Program-made: the position numbers and the translations under genes
Source of the DNA: UBA3537 sp038138145
GTDB lineage: Bacteria; Bacteroidota; Bacteroidia; Flavobacteriales; Flavobacteriaceae
Assembly: GCA_038138145.1 (NCBI GenBank)
Contig: JAYQDD010000002.1
Location: forward strand, 124,001 to 188,000
DNA length: 64,000 nucleotides
Reading direction: 5' to 3'
In this document: positions 14,696-23,065 of the stretch, in pieces
How the letters are laid out: every line of letters starts with the position of its first letter
How positions within the stretch are numbered: position 1 is the stretch's first letter
Notes under the pieces: generated by a model
Told to the model about the DNA's origin: nothing
The model's input: the letters and a program-made list of their open reading frames with translations, nothing else
Database searches by the model: none

Positions 14696-15415
14696 TTATA
14701 ATTTTGTACAAACAACCTGTTGGTCGAATTGTAAATTCACTGTTTTATATGTTTGAAGCAGCTTATCATTTTTTGCTTTTTGATAAAATGCTTTTAAATT
14801 ATTCATTTTTTTATTCAAATTTTCTAAAGTTCCCACAACAACTTCAAAATCGTATGTACGCAAGAACAATGAAAATTGTTGCTGCTCGTCAATGATGATT
14901 TCTGTAACATATAGCTTTAAAAAATCGTCATTAGTTATATACTCCAACAATTGATGTACAGCTTGTAGATTGGTTGTATCTACATGGCCATGAACCACTA
15001 CCACACGTGCACTGTACTCAGATGAGAGGGGCATCATTTCTCCTTGGCTATCAATGTAAAATGAGGGCTCAGATATCACTCTTGCAAGAGGTGTTCGTTG
15101 TTTTACTTCTACACTAACTTCCCCATTTACAGTAAGATACACCTCTGCGTTTTCTATCATCGGATGAGATGATATTTTGGCCTCCAGTACATTCAAATCT
15201 AAAATATCTTTGGGCATACATTCCACAGCTTGCTGATTTTGTATTAACAATTTATTAACCATGTCTTTACTGATTAATAAGTGGTCTTTCCCAACAAATT
15301 CTACATGGGTATTTAGGATTGGTAAATGCTTGTTTCGTTTGGATGAAAACGCAAAAAGGAACACCACCAAAATGAGCAATAAAAAAGCGTTCACTATATT
15401 TTTATATCTACGCAT
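14696..15415 (-). CDS. ftsQ: Cell division protein FtsQ
   Basis: Bitopic inner-membrane divisome protein linking early and late division proteins. 239 residues: a short basic N-terminus (MRRYKN), one membrane helix at about 8-23 (IVNAFLLLILVVFLFAF), then a periplasmic POTRA-like region (HVEFVGKDHLLISKDMVNKLL) and the FtsQ beta domain (EVYLTVNGEVSVEVKQRTPLARVI, FYIDSQGEMMPL). Sequence is weakly conserved across phyla, and the call rests on this layout plus its place between murC and ftsA. It overlaps the 3' end of murC by 8 bp. Confidence 0.93.
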   Translation of the reverse strand: MRRYKNIVNAFLLLILVVFLFAFSSKRNKHLPILNTHVEFVGKDHLLISKDMVNKLLIQNQQAVECMPKDILDLNVLEAKISSHPMIENAEVYLTVNGEVSVEVKQRTPLARVISEPSFYIDSQGEMMPLSSEYSARVVVVHGHVDTTNLQAVHQLLEYITNDDFLKLYVTEIIIDEQQQFSLFLRTYDFEVVVGTLENLNKKMNNLKAFYQKAKNDKLLQTYKTVNLQFDQQVVCTKL

Positions 15416-16757
15416 GTTCTAATTGTTTTGAAAGTGGTTCTACAAGTGCACCAATATCCCCTGCGCCCATGGTCACTAGGACAGGGTAGTCGATTGATTC
15501 TACAGCTTCAAATAATTTTACTTTAGGTACTAATTTTTTTATTGGGGCTGTTATTTTTTCAAGCAACCATGAAGAATTCACGCCAGAAATAGGTAGCTCT
15601 CGGGCGGGGTATATTTCCAACAATAAAACAGCATCAAAAACAGAAAGTGAATGTGCGAAATCATCTGCAAAATCCTGAGTTCTACTGAACAGGTGTGGCT
15701 GAAATACGGCTGTAATTTTTTTATTGGGGTGCATTTCTAAAATCGCTTGATGAACGGCATCAATCTCTTTTGGGTGGTGCGCATAATCATCAATAAAAAC
15801 AAAAGAATCATTTTTTGTTTTGTATGAAAAACGTCTTTTCACTCCTCTGTAGGAATCCAATCCAGAGCATAATTTTTGTACATTACACCCATACTCGATG
15901 GCCATTGCAAGAGCAGCCACCGCATTGCTTAAGTTATGTTTTCCAGGTAAATGAAATTTAAACTCTTTATACAAACCCAATGGTGTTTTTAAATCAAAAC
16001 AATAGGCACCGTTGATGATACGAACATTGGTTGCGCTGTAATCTGTATTTGATTCGACGCCATAAGCAATTCCTTCTAAGCCAAGTGCTTCATGCACAAA
16101 AAGTTTACCATTAGGTGCAATATTTTTTGAAAAATCTAAAAAGGACTGCTTTAAACTTTCCTTGTCGCCGTAGACATCCAAATGATCTGCATCCATGGAA
16201 GTGATGCAAGCAAAATTTGGTGAAAGTGTCATGAATGAACGATCAAATTCATCGGCTTCTACTACAGTAGTTTCGCTGCCGTTTTGAATCAAATTTGAAT
16301 TATAATTTTCTGATATCCCTCCTAAAAATGCGGTCATATTTTGGTCTGCTTCCATCATCAAATGACCCAAAATACTAGTGGTTGTGGTTTTACCATGCGT
16401 TCCAGCGATGGCCAAACAAAATGTATCTTTTGTAATTATTCCCAAAACCTCTGAACGTTTTAAAACGGTAAAATTTTGCGCATTAAAATAGGTCAAAATT
16501 GAATTGGTTTGCGGAACTGCAGGGGTATAGACCACCAGAGTCGTCGTGTTGTCCAAGAACATAGAATCAACAACTTGAATATCATCTATAAAAGAAACCT
16601 TAATTCCAATATTTTCTAGCGCTTTAGTATTATCATTCGGCGTTTTATCATAACCCGAAACAGACTTGTGTGTTGCATGAAAATAGCGCGCCAATGCACT
16701 CATACCGATACCTCCAATACCTACAAAATATATGTTATGGAAGGAGTTTAAATTCAT
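15408..16757 (-). CDS. murC: UDP-N-acetylmuramate--L-alanine ligase
   Basis: Adds L-Ala to UDP-MurNAc, the first amino acid of the peptidoglycan stem peptide, using ATP in the cytosol. 449 residues in the three-domain Mur ligase fold: N-terminal UDP-binding loop FVGIGGIGMSALARY (about 11-25), ATP P-loop IAGTHGKTTTTSILGHL (about 115-131), central VVEADEFDRSF, NLSNAVAALAMA, and the C-terminal DDYAHHPKEI and FQPHLFSRTQDF. The ATG overlaps the murG stop as ATGA, so translation is coupled. The 3' end overlaps ftsQ. Confidence 0.97.
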   Translation of the reverse strand: MNLNSFHNIYFVGIGGIGMSALARYFHATHKSVSGYDKTPNDNTKALENIGIKVSFIDDIQVVDSMFLDNTTTLVVYTPAVPQTNSILTYFNAQNFTVLKRSEVLGIITKDTFCLAIAGTHGKTTTTSILGHLMMEADQNMTAFLGGISENYNSNLIQNGSETTVVEADEFDRSFMTLSPNFACITSMDADHLDVYGDKESLKQSFLDFSKNIAPNGKLFVHEALGLEGIAYGVESNTDYSATNVRIINGAYCFDLKTPLGLYKEFKFHLPGKHNLSNAVAALAMAIEYGCNVQKLCSGLDSYRGVKRRFSYKTKNDSFVFIDDYAHHPKEIDAVHQAILEMHPNKKITAVFQPHLFSRTQDFADDFAHSLSVFDAVLLLEIYPARELPISGVNSSWLLEKITAPIKKLVPKVKLFEAVESIDYPVLVTMGAGDIGALVEPLSKQLEHA

Positions 16758-17845
16758 GCCGTTATGAGTTTTTCAATTTCGTTAACTATATCCTCTGTAG
16801 CTGATTTTTTAGCCAACTTTTTAATGTTATCCGCTAATCGGTGTTGTAAGCTTATATTCATTATAAGCTCTGTAAATTGAGGTTCGAAATTTTGATCTAA
16901 ATCCTTTTCTGAAATCAATATAGCCGCATCTTTTTTAGCAACAGCCATAGCATTTTTGGTTTGGTGATCTTCTGCAACATTTGGTGATGGAATAAAAATC
17001 ACGGGTTTGCCAACAATACATAATTCTGAAACAGAACTCGCTCCAGCTCTTGAAACAATGATGTCTGCTGCAGCATAGGCAAGATCCATCCGTTTTACAA
17101 AATCAAATACCTGAACACCTTGAGCGCGTTGATGATGTTTGTATTCTTCGTAATACAATGTTCCACATTGCCAAATCACTTGTATTTCATTTCTCTGAAA
17201 ATAGGGTAATTGCGCTTCTACTAATTGATTGACTCTTCGCGCACCCAAACTTCCGCCCAACACAAGCAGAGTTTTCTTTTCAGGGTTCAACTCAAAGGCC
17301 TTGTACGCATCTCCTTTATGTTCTGAATTTAAAAGATCTTGACGCACTGGATTCCCGGTAATAATAATTTTATCTTTAGGAAAAAATGGCTCTAATCCTT
17401 CGTAGGCAACACATATTTTGTTCGCTTTTTTGGCTAATAATTTATTAGTGATTCCAGGATAAGAATTTTGTTCTTGAACAAGCGTTGGTGTACCAAAAAA
17501 CGATGCAATATACACTATTGGTCCACTAGCAAAACCTCCTGTTCCAATGACCACATCGGGTTTAAATTTTAAAACAATAAAAACCGATCGTATCAAACTG
17601 CTGATTAATTTCAATGGAAATAATAAATTTTTGAATAGTTGCTTTCTTTGTAATCCTGATATCCAAAGCCCTGTTATTTTAAATCCAGCCTTGGGAATTT
17701 TTTCCATTTCCATTTTCCCTTTTGCACCGACAAAAAGAACCTCTGATTTTGGATACCGAACTTTGAGCGCATGAGCAATGGATAGTGCAGGAAAAATATG
17801 ACCTCCCGTGCCCCCTCCAGATAATATGAATTTATAGCTCCCCAT
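16754..17845 (-). CDS. murG: UDP-N-acetylglucosamine:lipid I GlcNAc transferase MurG
   Basis: Peripheral inner-membrane GT28 glycosyltransferase that turns lipid I into lipid II. 363 residues, normal length. Visible: lipid-side loop LSGGGTGGHIFPALSIA (about 8-24), the G-loop GTGGFASGPIVYIA (about 101-114), QEQNSYPGITNKLLAK, the third G-loop LVLGGSLGARRVN, and the UDP-GlcNAc pocket DIIVSRAGASSVSELCIVGKPVIFIP followed by DHQTKNA. Its ATG overlaps the ftsW stop by one base (TAATG), and its stop overlaps the murC start, so the block ftsW-murG-murC is tightly coupled. Confidence 0.97.
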   Translation of the reverse strand: MGSYKFILSGGGTGGHIFPALSIAHALKVRYPKSEVLFVGAKGKMEMEKIPKAGFKITGLWISGLQRKQLFKNLLFPLKLISSLIRSVFIVLKFKPDVVIGTGGFASGPIVYIASFFGTPTLVQEQNSYPGITNKLLAKKANKICVAYEGLEPFFPKDKIIITGNPVRQDLLNSEHKGDAYKAFELNPEKKTLLVLGGSLGARRVNQLVEAQLPYFQRNEIQVIWQCGTLYYEEYKHHQRAQGVQVFDFVKRMDLAYAAADIIVSRAGASSVSELCIVGKPVIFIPSPNVAEDHQTKNAMAVAKKDAAILISEKDLDQNFEPQFTELIMNISLQHRLADNIKKLAKKSATEDIVNEIEKLITA

Positions 17846-19035
17846 TATAATGCTTCGCTTAAGATTTCGAGAGGATGTTGCTCATCCTCGGATTGATTTC
17901 TAATGTCTTCTCTTTTGGCACTCACACTCAGTATGATTCCAATCCCTAAACAGGTTACCCAAATGGATGTTCCACCACTACTTATGAGGGGTAAAGTTTG
18001 CCCAGTAACAGGAAACAACTCAACAGCAACACCCATATTTATGAGTGCTTGAAAAATGATAGGAAGCCCCACCCCAATGGTGAGTAATTTTCCAAAAACA
18101 GTTTCTGCCTTTTGTGCCACTACAACTATTCTGAACAATAATAAAAGATATAATACCAACAAAAATAAACCGCCCAACAAACCATATTCTTCAATAATAA
18201 TGGCAAAAATGAAATCGGATGAAGACTGAGGTAAAAAGTTTTTTTGTACACTTTTTCCTGGCCCTAATCCATACAAACTTCCTGTTGCTATCGCTATTTT
18301 GGCTTTTTCTATTTGATAATCTTCTTCTGAATCACGATCATCCATAAAATTTGAAATTCTACTGCCCCATGTGTCCACTCTATTGGGCATTGCATCTGGA
18401 AAAGCTTTGGCAATAAGTACAAAAAAGGACAGTACTAAAAGTCCAGAACCTACAATTGCTCCTAAATATTTTAAAGGATAACCCCCCAAAAATGCCAAAA
18501 CCAATACCATCGTAAAAATAATCGCCGTGGTAGAAAAATTGGCAGGAAGAATCAAAATGAGCACCACAAAAACAGGTAACCAAAGTGGCATAATGGATAA
18601 CTTGAAAGAAATCTCTTGTTCAAAAATCTTTGAAAGGTAGCGTGCAACAAACACCATAAGCACAAGAGCAGCCAATGTAGACGTCTGAAATGTAAACCCT
18701 ACAAACGGCACGCGAATCCATCGACTGGCATTGGCACCATCAATTGTGGTGCCTTGCAACAAGGTGACTAAAAGTAGAATTAAAACAACTGGAAACATCA
18801 CCATTGACAACCCTTTGAAATAGCGATAAGGGATTCTGTGAATGGCATATATGATTGAAAATCCTAAGAACAGATGTACAAAATGTTTGATAAAATAAGA
18901 AAAGGTCTGACCATCACCATATGTATAAGCCAAATTACTGGCGGCACTATACACTGGCAAAAATGAAAATATGGCCAAAAGCGCTACAATGGCCCATATC
19001 ATTCGATCTCCTTTTATGTTCCCAAACTTTATCAT
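17845..19035 (-). CDS. ftsW: Septal peptidoglycan polymerase FtsW
   Basis: SEDS-family integral membrane protein that polymerises lipid II at the septum with its partner FtsI. 396 residues with about ten hydrophobic helices, starting at IWAIVALLAIFSFLPVYSA. Family motifs are visible: YQIEKAKIAIATGSLYGLGPGKSVQKNFLPQSSSDFIFAIIIEEYGLLGG and, near the end, FPVTGQTLPLISSGGTS, separated here by helices 8-9. RodA is the close relative; placement between murD and murG in the division cluster decides for FtsW. The gene follows murD directly (stop at 19036). Confidence 0.95.
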   Translation of the reverse strand: MIKFGNIKGDRMIWAIVALLAIFSFLPVYSAASNLAYTYGDGQTFSYFIKHFVHLFLGFSIIYAIHRIPYRYFKGLSMVMFPVVLILLLVTLLQGTTIDGANASRWIRVPFVGFTFQTSTLAALVLMVFVARYLSKIFEQEISFKLSIMPLWLPVFVVLILILPANFSTTAIIFTMVLVLAFLGGYPLKYLGAIVGSGLLVLSFFVLIAKAFPDAMPNRVDTWGSRISNFMDDRDSEEDYQIEKAKIAIATGSLYGLGPGKSVQKNFLPQSSSDFIFAIIIEEYGLLGGLFLLVLYLLLLFRIVVVAQKAETVFGKLLTIGVGLPIIFQALINMGVAVELFPVTGQTLPLISSGGTSIWVTCLGIGIILSVSAKREDIRNQSEDEQHPLEILSEAL

Positions 19036-20367
19036 TTATAGTGCGCGTACTGCAGATTTAAATTGATGTCCTCTATCTTCATAATTTTTAAACAAATCGA
19101 AGCTGGCACAAGCCGGAGAAAGCAAGACGTTTTCACCAGCTGTGGCAATATTATAGGCGATTTTAACCGCTTCAGACATGTATTGAGTTTCTACCATCAC
19201 GTCTACCATATGTTCAAAATTTTTAAACAAAGCTTCATTGTTTTTTCCAAGACAAATGATGGCTTTAACTTTTTCGTTTACAAAAGGGTACAATGCCGTA
19301 TAATCGTTTCCTTTATCTATGCCACCAACAATCCAAACTGTTGGTGCACTCATGCTCTCCAATGCAAAATAGGTTGCATTTACATTGGTTGCCTTGGAAT
19401 CATTAATGTATTGTACCTTATTGATTTTCAGTACATTTTCTAAGCGGTGTTCTGCGCCTTGAAAACATTCTAAACTTTCACGAATGGTATCCTTTCGTAT
19501 TTTAAGAAGGTGAGCGACTGTAGCCGCTGCCATTGCATTTTTGATGTTGTGCTTTCCTTCTAAAGCTAAATTTGTTGTTGGCATTATATGTTCTTCTTTT
19601 TTAAATTTTATGATAATCTCTTTTTGTTTCAAATATGCCCCTTGCGCTAAAATTTTAGTCAGCGAAAAAGGGACTAATGTTGATTGAATTTGGTGGGACT
19701 GGATGTATGTATTGATGACATCGTCATCGGCATCATAAATCAAATAATCTTCTTTGGTTTGGTTCATCACAATTCTAAATTTTGAAGCGATGTAGTGCTC
19801 AAATTTGTAATCATAGCGGTCCAAATGGTCAGGTGTAATGTTGGTCAGTACAGCAAAATGTGGTCTAAAATTTTGAATACCATCCAATTGAAAACTACTG
19901 AGTTCCAAAACAAAATGATCTGGTTTTTTAGGGATTAAGCCCGCAAAACTATCGCCAATATTTCCACCCATAGCAACGTTCAAATTTTCTTGCTTTAGGA
20001 TGTGGTTTATCATCATGGTCGTTGTGGTTTTTCCATTACTTCCCGTCACACCAATAATATTGGCAGAAGTGAATTGAGCTGCAAATTCAATTTCAGAAAT
20101 CACTGGTACTTCTTTTTTCAAAAGCGCTTCCACAATAGGGGCACGCTCAGCAATTCCAGGACTTTTCATGACCACATCAGCATTCAAAATTTTTGATGCC
20201 GTGTGAGTTCCTTCCTCCCATTCAATCTCATTATGTATAAGAACGTCCTTGTATGTTTTTTTTATCGTTCCATAATCGGAAACAAACACTTCAAATCCTT
20301 TTTCTTTTCCTAACAGTGCTGTACCTACACCGCTTTCGCCACCACCAAGTACAACCAATCTTTTCAT
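19036..20367 (-). CDS. murD: UDP-N-acetylmuramoyl-L-alanine--D-glutamate ligase
   Basis: ATP-dependent cytosolic ligase that adds D-Glu to UDP-MurNAc-L-Ala. 443 residues of the Mur ligase fold: N-terminal Rossmann-like loop VVLGGGESGVGTALLG (about 5-20), SPGIAERAP, P-loop IGVTGSNGKTTTTMMINHI (about 109-127), GGNIGDSF, LELSSFQLDG, NITPDHLDRYD, and the C-terminal NDSKATNVNATYFAL and LLSPACASFDLFKNYEDRG. It begins one base after the mraY stop codon, in line with the packed layout of the cluster. Confidence 0.97.
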   Translation of the reverse strand: MKRLVVLGGGESGVGTALLGKEKGFEVFVSDYGTIKKTYKDVLIHNEIEWEEGTHTASKILNADVVMKSPGIAERAPIVEALLKKEVPVISEIEFAAQFTSANIIGVTGSNGKTTTTMMINHILKQENLNVAMGGNIGDSFAGLIPKKPDHFVLELSSFQLDGIQNFRPHFAVLTNITPDHLDRYDYKFEHYIASKFRIVMNQTKEDYLIYDADDDVINTYIQSHQIQSTLVPFSLTKILAQGAYLKQKEIIIKFKKEEHIMPTTNLALEGKHNIKNAMAAATVAHLLKIRKDTIRESLECFQGAEHRLENVLKINKVQYINDSKATNVNATYFALESMSAPTVWIVGGIDKGNDYTALYPFVNEKVKAIICLGKNNEALFKNFEHMVDVMVETQYMSEAVKIAYNIATAGENVLLSPACASFDLFKNYEDRGHQFKSAVRAL

Positions 20368-21600
20368 CTATCTAATTTTCAAGGTTACAATGGTGAGGAT
20401 GGCTAAAAGAATTCCAACAATCCAAAATCGAGTAACAATTTTACTTTCGTGATATCCTGATTTTTGATAGTGATGATGTAGAGGCGACATTTTGAAAATA
20501 CGCCGACCTGCACCATATTTTTTCTTGGTGTATTTAAAATATCCGACCTGCAGTACAACCGATAAATTTTCGGCCAGAAAAATGCCACACAACAGAGGAA
20601 TTAACCACTCTTTTCGTACAGCAATAGCGATTACTGCAATGATTCCTCCTATGGTCAAACTTCCTGTATCGCCCATAAACACTTGTGCTGGATAAGTATT
20701 GTACCACAAAAACCCAATAAGCGCACCCACAAAAGCTGCGATATAAATCGTAATTTCTTCTACTCGAGGGATATACATAATATTGAGGTAATCCGAGAAA
20801 ATTATATTACCTGAAACCCAGGCAAAAATCCCTAAAGTCAATACAATAATTGCTGATGTACCAGCAGCAAGTCCGTCAATACCATCTGTTAGGTTTGCAC
20901 CATTAGAAACTGCTGTGATGATAAAAATGACCACTAATACAAATACAATCCAAGCATATTTATCTAAACTCGGATGAATCCATGTAATCAAATCGGCATA
21001 ATCAAATTCGTTACCTTTAAAAAATGGAATGGTTGTTTTTGTTGATTTTGATTCTGGATAAAATTGCTGCGGTACCCCTTGCTCTATAGCGACAGTTGTT
21101 CGCTCTTTCAATGGGATTTGTTCTTTAATGGTAACTTCGGAATGAAAAAACAGAGTTAAACCAACGATAATACCCAATCCAATTTGACCAATAACTTTGA
21201 ATCGTCCTTTGAGCCCCTCCTTATCATTTTTAAACTTTTTAAGGTAGTCATCAATAAATCCAATGACTCCCATCCATAATGTTGTAATCAGCAAAAGAAT
21301 GATGTAAATATTATCCAATTTGGCAACTAAAAGCACTGGCAATAAGGTCGCTAGAATGATAATTAAACCACCCATAGTTGGTGTTCCAGCTTTCTCTTTT
21401 TGACCGTCCAATCCCAAATCACGTATAGTCTCACCAACTTGTTTTGTGTGCAAGAAATTGATGATTCTTTTTCCAAAAATCGTTGAAATTAAAAGCGACA
21501 AAATAATAGCTAATGCAGCTCTAAACGTCAAGAAGCCAAAGAGTGATGCTCCAGGAAATTGAAATTCTTTTTCTAAATATTCAAACAAATAGTACAGCAT
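20368..21600 (-). CDS. mraY: Phospho-N-acetylmuramoyl-pentapeptide transferase
   Basis: Polytopic inner-membrane enzyme that moves phospho-MurNAc-pentapeptide from UDP to undecaprenyl phosphate, making lipid I. Visible: GTPTMGGLIIILATLLP, the catalytic aspartate motif FIDDYLKK, SNGANLTDGIDGLAAG, MGDTGSLTIGG, and SPLHHHYQKSGYHESKIVTRFWIVG. At 410 residues it is about 50 longer than E. coli MraY (360). The excess is a polar insert at about 155-210, between FFHSEVTIKEQ and HPSLDKYAWIV, an enlarged extracytoplasmic loop. Lies between murE and murD with 1-bp gaps. Confidence 0.97.
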   Translation of the reverse strand: MLYYLFEYLEKEFQFPGASLFGFLTFRAALAIILSLLISTIFGKRIINFLHTKQVGETIRDLGLDGQKEKAGTPTMGGLIIILATLLPVLLVAKLDNIYIILLLITTLWMGVIGFIDDYLKKFKNDKEGLKGRFKVIGQIGLGIIVGLTLFFHSEVTIKEQIPLKERTTVAIEQGVPQQFYPESKSTKTTIPFFKGNEFDYADLITWIHPSLDKYAWIVFVLVVIFIITAVSNGANLTDGIDGLAAGTSAIIVLTLGIFAWVSGNIIFSDYLNIMYIPRVEEITIYIAAFVGALIGFLWYNTYPAQVFMGDTGSLTIGGIIAVIAIAVRKEWLIPLLCGIFLAENLSVVLQVGYFKYTKKKYGAGRRIFKMSPLHHHYQKSGYHESKIVTRFWIVGILLAILTIVTLKIR

Positions 21601-21601
21601 A

Positions 21602-23065
21602 TTATTTTTGTAATTGATTTAAACATTCCAACGCCACTTTATAATCATTAAATTCTGTGCGTACTCCATTTATTTCTTGGTAAGACTCGTGTCCCTTTCC
21701 CGCTACAAGGATAATGTCGTTAGCATTGGCCAACTGACATGCCGTTTTTATGGCTTGTTTGCGGTTTGTTATGGCCATAATTTTCTTGAAATTTTGTGGT
21801 TCTACACCACTCTCTATTTCAGAAATAATAGCGTCCGGATCTTCAGATCTCGGATTATCACTTGTGAAAATAACTTTGGAGCTCAATGCCGATGCGATGT
21901 GCCCCATTTTTGGACGCTTGGTTTTATCACGATCACCACCACAACCAACAACAGAGATTAAATCTTCATTTTGTGTACGAATGTCGTTGATGGTTTGCAA
22001 TACATTTCTGAGTGCATCTGGAGTATGGGCATAATCTACAATTACGGTAATATTATTGGCCGTAATAAAATATTCGAAACGACCGTTGACATTTTCAAGC
22101 GTACTCATCAAGCGTAAAAGCTCATCCTTTTCTAACCCTAAAATATCGGCACAAGCAAATACAGCCGTAAGGTTATAAGCATTGAAACTTCCTATAAGCT
22201 TGACCCAAAGTTCACTATCATTTATTTTCAAGAGCAATCCCTTGAAATGATTTTCGAGTATTTGAGTGCGGTAGTCGGCATAGCTTTTTAAAGCATAGCT
22301 GTACGTCTTAGCTATCGTATTTTGGGTCATGATTTTACCATTTTTATCATCTACGTTGGTAAGCGCAAAAGCTGTTTTTGGCAAACCGTCAAAGAATGAT
22401 TTTTTTACATCACGGTATTCCGCAAAAGATGAATGATAATCCAAATGATCATGAGATAGATTAGTAAAAATTCCGCCGGTAAAATTGAGTCCCTTAGTTC
22501 TGTGTTGATGTATGCCATGTGAACTTACTTCCATAAAACAAAACTCGACTCCAACATCATTCATTTGTTTCAAATAGCTGTTGATGACTAAAGAATCTGG
22601 CGTAGTATGCGTGGCGGTATACGTTGTTTTATCCACCACTATTTTTACTGTTGATATGAGGCCTACTTTGTATCCCGCCGCCTTAAATAAATTGAATAAA
22701 AGCGTGGCTACCGTAGTTTTGCCGTTGGTTCCTGTAATACCAATGAGTTTTAAATTTTTGGATGGATGCTGATAAAAATTAGCAGACATATAGGCCAAAG
22801 CTGAGGAAGAAGATTCAACTTCTATATAGGTGATATTATTACTTTTTGTTTGTGGAAGTGTTTCGGCTACAATAACACTTGCTCCATTTTCAATGGCGCT
22901 ATTGATAAAGGAATGACCATCAAATTGAGCACCTTTGATGGCTACAAAAACATCATTTTTGTTAATCTTCCGAGAATCGTAGTGAACCGCATTGACGTGA
23001 ACATCTGTGGATCCTTGAACTGAAATCAAAGCTACATTATACAATATGTCTTTTAAAATATTCAC
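21602..23065 (-). CDS. murE: UDP-MurNAc-L-Ala-D-Glu--meso-diaminopimelate ligase
   Basis: Adds the third residue of the stem peptide. 487 residues of the Mur ligase fold: DSRKINKNDVFVAIKG at the N-terminus, P-loop IGITGTNGKTTVATLLFNL (about 109-127), EVSSHGIHQHR, TNLSHDHLDYH, DYAHTPDALRNVL, VGCGGDRDKTKRPKMG, and SDNPRSEDP. The DNPR motif is the one that selects meso-diaminopimelate over lysine. Its ATG overlaps the 3' end of ftsI by 4 bp. murF, which would act next, is not in this cluster. Confidence 0.97.
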   Translation of the reverse strand: MNILKDILYNVALISVQGSTDVHVNAVHYDSRKINKNDVFVAIKGAQFDGHSFINSAIENGASVIVAETLPQTKSNNITYIEVESSSSALAYMSANFYQHPSKNLKLIGITGTNGKTTVATLLFNLFKAAGYKVGLISTVKIVVDKTTYTATHTTPDSLVINSYLKQMNDVGVEFCFMEVSSHGIHQHRTKGLNFTGGIFTNLSHDHLDYHSSFAEYRDVKKSFFDGLPKTAFALTNVDDKNGKIMTQNTIAKTYSYALKSYADYRTQILENHFKGLLLKINDSELWVKLIGSFNAYNLTAVFACADILGLEKDELLRLMSTLENVNGRFEYFITANNITVIVDYAHTPDALRNVLQTINDIRTQNEDLISVVGCGGDRDKTKRPKMGHIASALSSKVIFTSDNPRSEDPDAIISEIESGVEPQNFKKIMAITNRKQAIKTACQLANANDIILVAGKGHESYQEINGVRTEFNDYKVALECLNQLQK

